A model generated the notes under the pieces. That model searched no databases and had not been told where the DNA came from. It saw only the letters and a program-made list of their open reading frames with translations. From contig NZ_JABBGG010000013.1 of the NCBI RefSeq assembly GCF_012927275.1, positions 50,333-114,332 on the forward strand: 64,000 nt of DNA, in the 5' to 3' direction. The number at the start of each line of letters is the position of its first letter. Position 1 is the first letter of the stretch. Of this stretch, positions 54,587-63,767 are shown in pieces. The DNA comes from Massilia polaris. GTDB lineage: Bacteria > Pseudomonadota > Gammaproteobacteria > Burkholderiales > Burkholderiaceae_D. The translations under genes were made by a program, and so were the position numbers.

Positions 54587-55027
54587 TCAGGCACTCGCAA
54601 GGACAGGGGCGTTGGACTGCTCGGCAGCCTGGAGCGGCGCAGCGCCGATGGCGTTCCACGTATCGCGCAGTTCGGTCAGCAGGCGCTGCACTTCTTCCAG
54701 CACTTCCGGCTGGTTGTGCATGTTGGCGGCCACCAGGCGGCGTCCCATGTATTCGTACAGCGAATCGAGGCCTTCGGCGATCTGGCCGCCGACTTCGCGG
54801 TCGAGGCTGGCGCGCAGTCCGTTCTCAATGATCAGGATCGCCTTCGAGATGGAGGCGCCTTTTTCCGGGATATTGCCCGCTTTCATATGGGTCAGCCCGT
54901 TGCGCACGGCCGTGAGGGCGCCGTCGTACAGCATGACGATCAGCTTGTGGGGGCTGGCCGCCATGACGCCGGTTTCGACGCCGACCTTGGCGTATGCATT
55001 CGCGCCGCTTTTCATTGATCCGAACAT
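54587..55027 (-). CDS. fliS: Flagellin export chaperone FliS
   Basis: A 146-aa four-helix chaperone of FliC. Family core: AYAKVGVETGVMAASPHKLIVMLYDGAL and LDREVGGQIAEGLDSLYEYMGRRLVAAN. It lies 35 bases after fliD. Confidence 0.95.
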   Translation of the reverse strand: MFGSMKSGANAYAKVGVETGVMAASPHKLIVMLYDGALTAVRNGLTHMKAGNIPEKGASISKAILIIENGLRASLDREVGGQIAEGLDSLYEYMGRRLVAANMHNQPEVLEEVQRLLTELRDTWNAIGAAPLQAAEQSNAPVLASA

Positions 55028-55062
55028 GTTATTCCTTCCAAATGCCGTTGTTAGCCGACTGC

Positions 55063-57108
55063 TTAGCTCGTCATTGTGCTCAGCTGAGCTAATTGTTGCG
55101 TTAAATAGTTGCTTGTCGTCGTCATGCGGGCGATTGCTACGTCCAGTGCAGTAAACTGCGCACGCAGGCGCTTTTCGATGCCCGTCAGTTTCAGGTTCAT
55201 CGCATCGCGCGATTTGCCGATGTCCTTGATGCTGTTCTGCAGGCTGGTGGTCTGGCCATTGATCAGGCCCGACGTGCTGGTGAAGTTGTCGACCAGTTTG
55301 GTAAGGATGTCGGCGTAGCCTTGCGAAAAACTCACATTGCCTCGGTCCGCTGGCGCTGGTCCGCCGGTAATTTCCATTTTCAGGCCCGACAGGGTCGAGC
55401 CGACGCCGGCCGTCAGCAGCTGGCCGGAACCGGTTGCCGGAACGCCGTCGATGGTGCCGGCCACGTCGATGCCGTCGGTATCGGTGGGCGTCGGCAGCAG
55501 GCTGGGCGCGGCGTTGCCGCTGACATCGACTTTGGACGCCGACCCGTAGCGGTTCGACATGATCGTCAGCTTGCCGCCGGCATCGACGCTGACCGCGACC
55601 GTGACGCCGGCGGCCTTGAATTCGGAGGCGCCGTTGATGGTCGTCTGCAGGTACGCCGCAAGCGAGGTGGCGGTGTAGGTGTTGGGCGCCAGCGTCAGGC
55701 TGGTGCTGATGCCGTCGACGCTCATGTTCAGCTGGTCGTTGCTGCCGGCGCCGATCGTCAGCACCGCCGCGCTGCCGCCGCTGACCTGGCCGCGGGTGGC
55801 CAGGGCGCTCACATGCAGCGCACCCGAGCCCGGCTTGGTCAGCGAGCTGGAGCCGATGAACTTGACCAGGCTGTCGGTCGAGGTGCCGATCGAGGCGAAC
55901 AGGCCGGCCATGTCATTGAAGCTGGTGTCGATCGCCTTGGTCAGCTTGGCCGAGTCGAGCGCCATCGAGCCGTCGCGCTGGAACGTCACGCCGATCTGGG
56001 TCAAGTTATTCAGCGCGCCGCCGGCCCCGGTCAGGGTCTCGCCCAGCATCGAGCGCACCTGGGCCTGGATGTTGCGCACCGAGGCCTCGCCCAGCAGGGC
56101 GCCGCCGGTCTTGGTGGCTGCATCGTACGCGGTCAGCGACTTGATTGTCTTGTCGAGGTCGTTGTAAGCCTTGACCAGCGACGACACGCCATTCTGGATC
56201 GCCGCGGTGTCGCGCGACACGTTGACGGTGGTGCTGCCGATCTTGTTGACCGTCAGCGTCACGCCCTGGATCGCTTCGCTCACCGACTTGTTCCTGGCGT
56301 TCACCGGGATGCCGTTGACGGTCAGCGCCGTATCCTGGGCGGCGCTACTTTGCGTCATTTTCTGGGCGCCGGCCGGATCGTAGGCCAGCAGGTCGGCCAG
56401 CGCGGTATCGCCAGGAGGCGCGCCAGCATCGCGCGCGACCGAGATCTTCATGCTCGAGGTCGCGCCGGTGGCGTTCGAGGTCATCACCAGGTGATGCGGG
56501 TTGCCGCTGCCATCGGACACGATGGTGGCGGTCACGCCAATGTTGGCCTTGTTGACCGCGTCGCGGATGCCTTGCAGCGAGTGGTTGGTGCTGTCGATGA
56601 CGACGCTGCCGCCGATCTGCGTGGCGTCCTGGGCAAACGCCGGGTTGGGCGGCGCGGCGGCGGCATCGTTCACATAGACGCCGTTCTGCAGCTTGCCGCC
56701 GGTGATGGTGCCGAACTGGAAGGTCAGGGTGGTCTTGGCGCCGTCGCCGATCGGCGCGGTGCTGGTGGCCTGGCCGGCGGTGGCGATGGTTTGCGCCTGT
56801 GCCAGCTTGGTCACGTCAACCGTGTACGAACCGGTAACGGCCTTGCTGGTGGCGGCGCCGCTCAGGATGGCCGTGTCGGAGGCGGTCGCATTTACGCCCT
56901 GGAACTTGGCGGGCATCTTGAGCGCATCGAGCGCGGTCTGGAAGGACGACAGGGCGCCCTTGAGGGTGCCGAACGCGGATACTTTCGCGAGGTAGGCGGC
57001 TTCCTTCTTGGCAAGCGTGTTCAACGGCTGAGCTTCGACCGCCATGAGCTGGCTGACGATGCTGTTGACGTCAAGATTAGAACCGATGCCGGGTGATGAG
57101 ATGGCCAC
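55063..57108 (-). CDS. fliD: Flagellar filament cap protein FliD (HAP2)
   Basis: A 681-aa cap protein, much longer than enteric FliD (about 470 aa), the extra being in the central Ala/Thr/Gly-rich domains. N-terminal ISSPGIGSNLDVNSIVSQLMAVE and C-terminal SYADILTKLVDNFTS-like and ALDVAIARM coiled region are conserved. I use GTG at 57108, preceded by GCAGGAGG; a TTG at 57129 is less likely. A sigma-28 promoter lies 34 bases upstream. Confidence 0.94.
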   Translation of the reverse strand: MAISSPGIGSNLDVNSIVSQLMAVEAQPLNTLAKKEAAYLAKVSAFGTLKGALSSFQTALDALKMPAKFQGVNATASDTAILSGAATSKAVTGSYTVDVTKLAQAQTIATAGQATSTAPIGDGAKTTLTFQFGTITGGKLQNGVYVNDAAAAPPNPAFAQDATQIGGSVVIDSTNHSLQGIRDAVNKANIGVTATIVSDGSGNPHHLVMTSNATGATSSMKISVARDAGAPPGDTALADLLAYDPAGAQKMTQSSAAQDTALTVNGIPVNARNKSVSEAIQGVTLTVNKIGSTTVNVSRDTAAIQNGVSSLVKAYNDLDKTIKSLTAYDAATKTGGALLGEASVRNIQAQVRSMLGETLTGAGGALNNLTQIGVTFQRDGSMALDSAKLTKAIDTSFNDMAGLFASIGTSTDSLVKFIGSSSLTKPGSGALHVSALATRGQVSGGSAAVLTIGAGSNDQLNMSVDGISTSLTLAPNTYTATSLAAYLQTTINGASEFKAAGVTVAVSVDAGGKLTIMSNRYGSASKVDVSGNAAPSLLPTPTDTDGIDVAGTIDGVPATGSGQLLTAGVGSTLSGLKMEITGGPAPADRGNVSFSQGYADILTKLVDNFTSTSGLINGQTTSLQNSIKDIGKSRDAMNLKLTGIEKRLRAQFTALDVAIARMTTTSNYLTQQLAQLSTMTS

Positions 57109-57141
57109 TGCGCCTCCTGCGGAAAACAATAATGTAAATTA

Positions 57142-57168
57142 TTATCGGCAGGGTTTAACCCGACTTTA
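57142..57168 (-). promoter_or_regulatory. Sigma-28 promoter of fliD-S-T-fliK2-fhlB-ycgR
   Basis: Minus strand: TAAAGTCG (57161-57168), 11 bases, GCCGATAA (57142-57149). The -10 matches the enterobacterial consensus exactly. Confidence 0.85.
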
Positions 57169-57209
57169 GAGGGTATATTCCCTGCCAGTTCGGGTGTTCG
57201 GCAATTGGG

Positions 57210-57572
57210 TCAGGCTTTTTGCCTGATCAACAAGCCTTGCAGGCGGTCGAGCGCCTTGGCGATTTCCAGCGCTTCCACGCTCGGCATCTGCCGGATCACT
57301 TCCTTGGTATCCATGTCGACCACCTTGACCACGGTGCGCTTGCTGTCGGCATCGATCGAAAATTCCAGGCTCGGCGACATCGCCTGCACAGTCTTGTTGA
57401 TGGTCTTGAGCGCGTCGGCCACTTCGGCCGGGGCCGGCTCGGCATCGACGGCGGTGACGGGATTGCGCGTCTCGACCGCCACCGGGCGCGCAGCGGGCGC
57501 GGTAAGCGGTGTTGCCTGGCGGTCGTAGGATTCGGTTTTTGGCGTAATACCGCCAAATGGCTGGACTTGCAT
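57210..57572 (-). CDS. flaG: FlaG family protein
   Basis: A 120-aa protein. The N-terminal half is variable; the C-terminal half is the FlaG domain (LEFSIDADSKRTVVKVVDMDTKEVIRQMPSVEALEIAKAL). FlaG affects filament length in some bacteria. It lies between fliC and fliD, downstream of a terminator-like hairpin, so it may be expressed at low level by read-through. Confidence 0.9.
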   Translation of the reverse strand: MQVQPFGGITPKTESYDRQATPLTAPAARPVAVETRNPVTAVDAEPAPAEVADALKTINKTVQAMSPSLEFSIDADSKRTVVKVVDMDTKEVIRQMPSVEALEIAKALDRLQGLLIRQKA

Positions 57573-57593
57573 GGCGATCTCCTCAATGAAAAA

Positions 57594-57623
57594 TTCCCCG
57601 GACGGTGAAAACCACCCGGGGAT
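57594..57623 (-). terminator. Terminator of fliC
   Basis: Hairpin with stem CCCCGG/CCGGGG (57596-57601, 57616-57621), with further pairing inside, followed on the minus strand by AATTTTTC. It lies 28 bases after the fliC stop. Confidence 0.65.
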
Positions 57624-57650
57624 TGCATCAAGCTACGATGTGATTACTGA

Positions 57651-59177
57651 TTAACCACGCAGCAGGGACAGTACGCCGTTCGGCAGCGAGTTGGCCTGGG
57701 CCAGCATCGCGGTACCTGCCTGCTGGAGGATCTGGCCGCGGGTCAGGTTGGCCGTTTCCGCTGCGAAGTCGGTGTCCTGGATGCGGCTACGTGCGCTGCT
57801 CAGGTTTTCCGACGTTGCTTGCAGGTTGCTGATGGTGTTGGTGAAACGGTTCTGGACCGCACCCAGCGATGCACGGGAGTTGCTGATGTTGGCCAATGCC
57901 GAATCGATCACCTTCAGCGCATTGTTCGCGCCGCTTGGGATGCCGTTGGTCACGGTGGTCACGTCGATCGACGACACTGCCGACAGCGCGCTGCTGTGGG
58001 TGGCGCCAGCAACGCCGGAGTTGATACCAAGAGCGCTGGCGGTCGAGGTGAACGACGATGCCGAGCTCAGGGTGACTTTGCCGCCGACGGTGGCAGCTGA
58101 ACCGTTGAGCGTGGTTGCGGTCAGGGTCGCTGCGGTATTGGTGCCGCCGTCAGTTGCTGCCATGCCTTTCACGGTGATAGCGGTCTGTGCCGAGTTGTTC
58201 TTCACGCCGATGTCGTAGCCCTGAGCCTGGGTCAGCGCGATCTTGCCGGTCGACAGGTCAGCAACGGCGGTGATGCCGGTCGAGCCGGTCTGGTCATTGA
58301 TCGCCTTGGTCAACGCGCCAAGGTCGGTTGTCGATGCCAGGGTTGCGCTGACGGTCACCGGGTTGGCGGCGCCAGCCGAGGTTGGCGCGCCTTGCAGGGT
58401 CAGCGACACGTTGCCTGCCACGAAGCCGCCGAGGGTGGCCTCGGTGCTTGCGCTTGCGGTAACGCCGGTTGCGCCGGAAGCTGCGTTGACGGCGTCCGCG
58501 ATCGCTTTGCCCGATGCGCCGGCGGCGACGGCCAGTGCGCCGGTCGATGCGCCGTTGCCCTGGACCGTCAGGGTGCCGACAGCAACGTTGTTGGCTCCAA
58601 TGGCAGCGGTTGCGGAAGCAACAGCGTCAACCATGGTGCCGCCGGTGTTCTTCGCCAGGCTGTTGTTGCCGATTGCCGAAGCCTGTGCGCTGCCGATCGA
58701 GAAGTTGATCGTCTGGTTGGCGTTGGCGCCGACCTGGAACTGGGCGTTGTTCAGGGTGCCGTCGAGGACGTTCTGGCCGTTGAACTGGGTGCTGGTTGCA
58801 ACGCGGTTCAGTTCCTGTTGCAGCTGGCTGACTTCCTGCTGTACCGAAGCGCGGTCCGATGCGGAGTTGGTGCCGTTCGCTGCTTGCACAGTCAGGGTAC
58901 GCATACGCTGCAGCAGGTCGGTTGCGGTAGCCAGGCCACCTTCCGCGGTTTGAGCCAGCGAGATACCGTCGTTGGCGTTACGTGACGCCTGGTTCAGGCC
59001 GTTGATCTGGCTGGTCATGCGGTCCGAAATCGCCAGGCCGGCTGCGTCGTCTTTGGCGCTGTTGATGCGCAGGCCGGAGGAGAGGCGCTGCAGCGAGGTG
59101 GCGAGCGAACTCTGCGATGCGGCCAGGTTACGCTGCGAGTTCAGGGATGCGGTGTTGGTGTTGATGGTCGATGCCAT
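57651..59177 (-). CDS. fliC: Flagellin FliC
   Basis: A 508-aa flagellin. The N-terminal D0/D1 helices (INTNTASLNSQRNLAASQSSL, then RLSSGLRINSAKDDAAGLAISDRM) and the C-terminal ones (AVQNRFTNTISNLQATSENLSSARSRIQDTDFAAETA ... LPNGVLSLLRG) are well conserved; residues about 180-400 are Ala/Thr/Gly-rich surface domains. The only flagellin in the window. Chaperone FliS is encoded nearby. Confidence 0.97.
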   Translation of the reverse strand: MASTINTNTASLNSQRNLAASQSSLATSLQRLSSGLRINSAKDDAAGLAISDRMTSQINGLNQASRNANDGISLAQTAEGGLATATDLLQRMRTLTVQAANGTNSASDRASVQQEVSQLQQELNRVATSTQFNGQNVLDGTLNNAQFQVGANANQTINFSIGSAQASAIGNNSLAKNTGGTMVDAVASATAAIGANNVAVGTLTVQGNGASTGALAVAAGASGKAIADAVNAASGATGVTASASTEATLGGFVAGNVSLTLQGAPTSAGAANPVTVSATLASTTDLGALTKAINDQTGSTGITAVADLSTGKIALTQAQGYDIGVKNNSAQTAITVKGMAATDGGTNTAATLTATTLNGSAATVGGKVTLSSASSFTSTASALGINSGVAGATHSSALSAVSSIDVTTVTNGIPSGANNALKVIDSALANISNSRASLGAVQNRFTNTISNLQATSENLSSARSRIQDTDFAAETANLTRGQILQQAGTAMLAQANSLPNGVLSLLRG

Positions 59178-59370
59178 TTATTTCTCCAGACTGATGCTAC
59201 TTGTATTTCAGGGGTGGGCGACGTGCCGCTGTTCACCTTGGTCTGCTTCACTCTTCCGAAGCAATCACACCGCAGTTGAATCAGGTAACGGTGGCTCCCT
59301 GAAAAAGTTGATGGAGAAAAACACTATTTATTTCATTTTCCTGCCCTTAAATTTCCTGAAGCTGCCCCGC

Positions 59371-59397
59371 TAGACGACAGTAAAAATCCAAACTTTA
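59371..59397 (-). promoter_or_regulatory. Sigma-28 promoter of fliC
   Basis: Minus strand: TAAAGTTT (59390-59397), 11 bases, GTCGTCTA (59371-59378). The -35 is exact; the -10 keeps only part of GCCGATAA. The start would give a leader of about 185 bases before fliC. Confidence 0.7.
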
Positions 59398-59511
59398 GGG
59401 CGAAATAAATTAAATTTTGGCGGCGGGGAGCGGGCGCTTGACGAGTTCCATGCGTGATTTGTTATCGCCGTTGCTAGACAATATGAAAACTTACCGTCTG
59501 TAGGGCGGAAA

Positions 59512-59580
59512 AGCGAAGCGCCTTCCGCCATTGTCCGCGTCGCGTTGACGCAAGCAATGGCGGAAGGCGCTTCGCTTTCC
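59512..59580. repeat. Large inverted repeat (REP-like) between the GGDEF gene and the fliC promoter
   Basis: Perfect 24-bp arms (59512-59535 and 59557-59580) around a 21-base centre that itself holds GCGTC/GACGC. The TAGGGCGGA...GCGAAGCG type is a common dispersed repeat of beta- and some gammaproteobacteria. It stands 16 bases from the end of the diguanylate cyclase gene and may act as its transcript end. The rest of 59178-59511 holds only the fliC leader and promoter. Confidence 0.8.
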
Positions 59581-59596
59581 CCCCTGCGTTGTTGTC

Positions 59597-61156
59597 TTAC
59601 GATTCCGCTACTACCACCCGATTCTTGCCGGTCTGCTTGGCCTGGTACATCGCCCGGTCCGCGCGCGTGACCAGCGCTTCCTGTTCCTCGTTCGGCAAGC
59701 GCAGCGCGACGCCAGCCGAGAACGTGATCAGGATCTTCTCGTTCTCATGCAGGAAGAAGTGGCGGGTCAGCTCGCGCTGCAGCCTGGTCATCGTCTGCGC
59801 CGCAGCCTCCACGGTGGTCTCAGGCAGCAGGATCAGGAATTCCTCGCCGCCGAAGCGGGCGATCACGTCCATCGAGCGCAGCGTGTTCTTGACGATCTGC
59901 ACCAGGTGCTTGAGGGCGCCGTCGCCGGCGATATGGCCGTAGGTATCGTTCAGGCGCTTGAAATCGTCGAGGTCGAGCACGGCGACGCACAGCGGGGTGC
60001 CGCGGCGGTCGGCGCGCGCGGTTTCGCGCTCGAACACGTCGTCCAGCCCGCGGCGGTTCAGGCTGCCGGTCAGCTGGTCTTCGCGCACCAGTTCGCTCAT
60101 GTGGCGCAGCTGCTCTTCCAGCGCATGGATGCGCGTCTCGGCATCGTGCATTTCCTGGCGCGCCGCCACCATCCGGTCGCGCGACTTGAGCGCCTCGGCC
60201 TGCACCGCGCGCGTTTCGCGCAGCACGTTGTCGAGCACGGTATTGAGTTCGGCGATATTGGTCGCCTGGCTGATCTGTTCCGAGTAGCCGCCGATCTTTT
60301 CGTGGAAGTCGCCGGTCGTCGCCGCCACCGAGCTGAGGCGGTCGATAAAGGTCAACATCATGTTCTTGACGGTCAGCTTGACGTCCGACAGGCTGTGCTT
60401 GAGCTGGCCCTGCTTGTAGATGACTTCCTTCATGCTGCGCATCGCGTCTTCCAGCGCGCGCTGGTCGAGCGGGCCGGCGATCAGCGCCTGCACCATCTCG
60501 ACCTGGCCGCGCAGCCAGCTGTCTTCGTCCAGCAGTTCGGTGACGTTTTCCAGCAGCAGGCGGAACAGGCGCAGCAGCAGTTCCTGCTGCTCGGCAGCGT
60601 CGCCGCTGCGGATTTCGATCTGGTAGCACAGCTGCTTCAGGCGCTGCGCGATGTCGTTCAGCGCCGCTTCGTTGTGGGCGGTCTTGACGGCCGCGCCCAG
60701 CGATTCGGCCTCGTTGACGAGTTGCGGGGAGCCGGCCAGCAGCGACGCCACCGCGAAGACCAGCGTGCGGCTGAGCAGGTCGCGCAGCAGGCGCGCTTCC
60801 GGTTCGTCGGCCAGCACCGCCAGTTCGAAATGGCCGGGCTTTTTCAACTGCTTGTCCATCAGCTGCGACAGGCCGCGCGCGAAGCCGTCCCAGTCGCGCG
60901 CCTTGAGGGTGCGCTCGAGCCGGCGGCCGGCCTCGCCGACCTCGCCTGGGGTGTCGCTCAGCCTGGCGGTGAATTCGCCCAGCACGCTTTCCGCGCCCGC
61001 GCTGGCGGCGGCGGGCGCCTTCGGCTCGACGATGCCGGCGATATCGTTGTAAATCTGGCGGTAGGCCTCGGGCGTCGGGGCGATGCGGCGCGTCGCGAGG
61101 CGGCGGAACGCTTCGCGGGCGATGTCGGCGGGGTTCGGTACTGGCGGCGTGGACAT
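59597..61156 (-). CDS. Diguanylate cyclase (GGDEF domain, with I-site)
   Basis: A 519-aa soluble protein. Residues 1-340 are helical with no recognised sensor domain; the GGDEF domain (about 355-515) has the active-site motif GGEEF and, five residues before it, RSMD, the RxxD product-inhibition site. It should make c-di-GMP from two GTP, which the YcgR protein encoded 7 kb away can sense. No EAL domain. A sigma-70 promoter is seen upstream. Confidence 0.92.
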   Translation of the reverse strand: MSTPPVPNPADIAREAFRRLATRRIAPTPEAYRQIYNDIAGIVEPKAPAAASAGAESVLGEFTARLSDTPGEVGEAGRRLERTLKARDWDGFARGLSQLMDKQLKKPGHFELAVLADEPEARLLRDLLSRTLVFAVASLLAGSPQLVNEAESLGAAVKTAHNEAALNDIAQRLKQLCYQIEIRSGDAAEQQELLLRLFRLLLENVTELLDEDSWLRGQVEMVQALIAGPLDQRALEDAMRSMKEVIYKQGQLKHSLSDVKLTVKNMMLTFIDRLSSVAATTGDFHEKIGGYSEQISQATNIAELNTVLDNVLRETRAVQAEALKSRDRMVAARQEMHDAETRIHALEEQLRHMSELVREDQLTGSLNRRGLDDVFERETARADRRGTPLCVAVLDLDDFKRLNDTYGHIAGDGALKHLVQIVKNTLRSMDVIARFGGEEFLILLPETTVEAAAQTMTRLQRELTRHFFLHENEKILITFSAGVALRLPNEEQEALVTRADRAMYQAKQTGKNRVVVAES

Positions 61157-61179
61157 GGAGTGCGGTGATAGTCGATTGG

Positions 61180-61207
61180 ATTATATGAATGATAATCGCG
61201 TTTCCAA
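61180..61207 (-). promoter_or_regulatory. Sigma-70 promoter of the diguanylate cyclase gene
   Basis: Minus strand: TTGGAA (61202-61207), 16 bases, TATAAT (61180-61185), 23 bases before the ATG. Confidence 0.65.
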
Positions 61208-61279
61208 CTTGTCATCCCCGCGAGAAGGGCGCGTAAACACCCTTACTTCTCGGCATTACATATGCACGCTAGGAAATTA

Positions 61280-61927
61280 TTACTCGATCAGCTGGTTCTT
61301 GATCGCGTAGTGGGTGAGCTCGGCACTGTTCTTGAGTTTCATCTTCACCAGCAGGCGCGCGCGGTACTCGCTGATGGTCTTCACCGACAGCGACAGTTCC
61401 TCGGCGATCGCACTGACCGTCTTGCCCGAGGCGATCATCGTCAGCGTCTGGTATTCGCGGTCGGACAGGGTGTCGTGCCGCGGCATCGCGTGGTCGTCGC
61501 CGACTTGCGCGGCCAGTTCCTGCGCCAGCGCGGCGCTGACATATTTCTGGCCCGTGGCGACCTGGCGGATCGCGGTCACCAGTTCCTTGGGCGCGCTCTG
61601 CTTGGTCAGGTAGCCGGCGGCGCCGGCCTTGAGCGAGCGGATCGCATACTGGTCCTCGCGGTGCATCGACAGCATCAGCACCGCCATCTCGGGATTCTCC
61701 TTTTTCACCTGCTTGAGCACGTCGATGCCGCTCTTGTCCGGCATGGAGATGTCGAGCAGCATCACATGGCACTTGGATTTGCGGAACAGCTTGATCGCAT
61801 CGAGCCCGTTCTCGGATTCGCCGGCCACGATGATGTCGGGCGAGTCGGCCAGGATCTGCTTGAGGCCTTCGCGGACGATGGCATGGTCGTCGGCGATGAA
61901 TACCCGGATAGTTGCTTTTTGGCTCAT
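61280..61927 (-). CDS. NarL/FixJ-type response regulator
   Basis: A 215-aa response regulator. The receiver domain (1-125) has the acidic pair FIADDHA, phospho-acceptor Asp in LLDISMPDKSG and the conserved Lys in LTKQSAPKE; the LuxR-type helix-turn-helix (about 150-210) has LSDREYQTLTMIASGKTVSAIAEELSLSVKTISEYR. It overlaps the kinase gene by 4 bases, so it is the cognate partner. Targets unknown. Confidence 0.93.
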   Translation of the reverse strand: MSQKATIRVFIADDHAIVREGLKQILADSPDIIVAGESENGLDAIKLFRKSKCHVMLLDISMPDKSGIDVLKQVKKENPEMAVLMLSMHREDQYAIRSLKAGAAGYLTKQSAPKELVTAIRQVATGQKYVSAALAQELAAQVGDDHAMPRHDTLSDREYQTLTMIASGKTVSAIAEELSLSVKTISEYRARLLVKMKLKNSAELTHYAIKNQLIE

Positions 61928-63012
61928 TTAGCGTGTGGCTGTCTGTCTTTGGTCTTGATAGTTACTATCGTGCCACCTCCGCGCGCCCGCGACAAGGCCA
62001 TCGTGCCGCCCAGCGCCTTGGCGCGCTCATTCATGCCGCGCAGGCCGAACGATTGCGGCTTGAGGCGGTCGGCCGGCGCGATGCCGACGCCGTTGTCGGC
62101 GATCGCCAGCACCACTTCGAGGCGGCGCCGCTGCAGGCTGACCGTGACCGCGCTGGCGCGGGCGTGCTTGGCGATATTCGTCAGCGCTTCCTGGAAGATG
62201 CGGAATAGTGCCGCGGCGTGGTCGCTGGGCAGCTCGATGTCCTTGTCGTCGCAGCTGAAGCTGCAGCGGATGCCCATCTGCTTTTCAAATTCGCCCACCT
62301 GCCATTCGAGCGCGGCGACGATGCCGAAGTCCAGCATCGACGGGCGCAGGTCGAGCGAGATGCGGTGGATCGCGTCGATGGTGCGGTCGACCAGCGAATC
62401 GACATAGGCGGCCTTGTCGGCCAGTTCCGGCTGGTCCGCCGGCAGGCGGTTGACCAGCATCGCCAGCGCCATCTTGATGGCGGTGAGGTTGCCGCCCAGG
62501 TCATCGTGGATTTCACGCGCGATGCGGGTGCGTTCCTCCTCCTTCACCTGCTCGATGTGGGCGGTCAGCTCGGCCAGCCGGGCGCGCGAATGCGCCGTCT
62601 CTTCCTGTTCCAGCTTGCTGGCCGTGATGTTGCTCATGATGCCGTCCCACTGCACGCTGCCCGGTTCTTCGGCCAGCACGTGCGGGGTGGCGCGCAGGTT
62701 GATCCACTTTTCGTCGTTCCACGAGTCGATGAAGATCCGGCCCTCCCAGTTCCACACCGACTGCGCGCCGGCCGAGGCGCGCATCGAATCGAGGTAGCCC
62801 TTGCGGTCCTGCGGCAGGATCAGCTGGACGAAGCGTTCCGGCATCTCCTGCAGCTCGCCGGCGTGCACGCCGAGCAGCGCCGCACAGCCGTCGCTCAGGT
62901 AGGGAAACGACACGCAGCCGTCGGCGTGCAGGGCGAACTGGTAGACCAGGCCGGGCGTGTTGGCGGCAAAGCTTTGCAAGGCGTCAGCAAGGGTGGGCTG
63001 GCATGGGTTCAT
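61924..63012 (-). CDS. Sensor histidine kinase (NarX/DegS-like, PAS domain)
   Basis: About 362 aa, no membrane helix, so a cytoplasmic sensor. An N-terminal PAS-like domain (about 15-130; FPYLSDGCAALLG) is followed by the HisKA_3 dimerisation helix with the phospho-acceptor His in AREIHDDLGGNLTAIK and an ATPase domain with DNGVGIAP. The start is the ATG at 63012 (MNPCQPTLADAL); the longer ORF upstream is Cys/Arg-rich and not credible. Divergent from greB. Confidence 0.9.
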   Translation of the reverse strand: MNPCQPTLADALQSFAANTPGLVYQFALHADGCVSFPYLSDGCAALLGVHAGELQEMPERFVQLILPQDRKGYLDSMRASAGAQSVWNWEGRIFIDSWNDEKWINLRATPHVLAEEPGSVQWDGIMSNITASKLEQEETAHSRARLAELTAHIEQVKEEERTRIAREIHDDLGGNLTAIKMALAMLVNRLPADQPELADKAAYVDSLVDRTIDAIHRISLDLRPSMLDFGIVAALEWQVGEFEKQMGIRCSFSCDDKDIELPSDHAAALFRIFQEALTNIAKHARASAVTVSLQRRRLEVVLAIADNGVGIAPADRLKPQSFGLRGMNERAKALGGTMALSRARGGGTIVTIKTKDRQPHAK

Positions 63013-63125
63013 CGATCGGCCATTCTGTGAAGGATGCAGGAATGATACGTGAAAACAAGGGAGCCTGGGCCTGCTCCGGGGCTTGCAGGACGCGCAGAAA
63101 GGCAGCGGGCCGTTACAATAGCCAC

Positions 63126-63692
63126 ATGAACAAGGCATTTGTTAAAGAGACCGACAACGACGACGATGAGGAAGCGCTCGCCCTCGCGCAAGCCATTCCT
63201 GCCGGCGCCAAGAACTACATCACGCCGGCCGGCTACCAGCGCATCAAGGACGAGCTGCTGCAGCTGATCGACGTCGACCGCCCGGAAGTCGTGCGCGTGG
63301 TGCACTGGGCCGCGTCGAATGGCGACCGCTCCGAAAACGGCGATTACATCTACGGCAAGAAGCGCCTGCGCGAGATCGACCGGCGCATCCGCTTCCTCAC
63401 CAAGCGCATGGATGCGGCCGCCGTGGTCGACCCGAGCGTCCATCACGGGAACGACCAGGTGTTCTTCGGCGCCACCGTCACCTATGTGAACGCGGCTGGC
63501 GAAAAGCATAAGGTCAACATCGTCGGCATCGACGAACTCGATCCGCTGAATGGCAAGATCAGCTGGGTCTCGCCGGTCGCGCGCGCGCTGACCAAGGCGC
63601 GCGAAGGCGACACCATCACCCTTCAAACCCCGCTCGGGGCAGACGAACTCGACATCCTGGCGGTGGAATATCCGCGCCCGATCGAGGACTGA
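63126..63692 (+). CDS. greB: Transcription elongation factor GreB
   Basis: A 188-aa Gre factor that rescues backtracked RNA polymerase. The N-terminal coiled coil has ITPAGYQRIKDELLQLIDVDRPEVV and the acidic-tip region SENGDYIYGKKRLREIDRRIRFL; the C-terminal FKBP-like domain ends ISWVSPVARALTKAREGD. Compared with GreA the length and ENGDYIYGK pattern indicate GreB. A TACAAT hexamer ends 6 bases before the ATG, so the mRNA may be nearly leaderless. Confidence 0.93.
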   Translation: MNKAFVKETDNDDDEEALALAQAIPAGAKNYITPAGYQRIKDELLQLIDVDRPEVVRVVHWAASNGDRSENGDYIYGKKRLREIDRRIRFLTKRMDAAAVVDPSVHHGNDQVFFGATVTYVNAAGEKHKVNIVGIDELDPLNGKISWVSPVARALTKAREGDTITLQTPLGADELDILAVEYPRPIED

Positions 63693-63767
63693 TACCGGAG
63701 GCCTGCGCAGGCGCCTGCGATGCCGTCGACCGGCTCCCCGCGCTGAGGTAAAGGTAAGCGGGGCGGC

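Noticed and set aside
59178..59370. c-di-GMP riboswitch in the fliC leader
   Set aside because: I could not find the conserved riboswitch core; the long leader alone is not enough.
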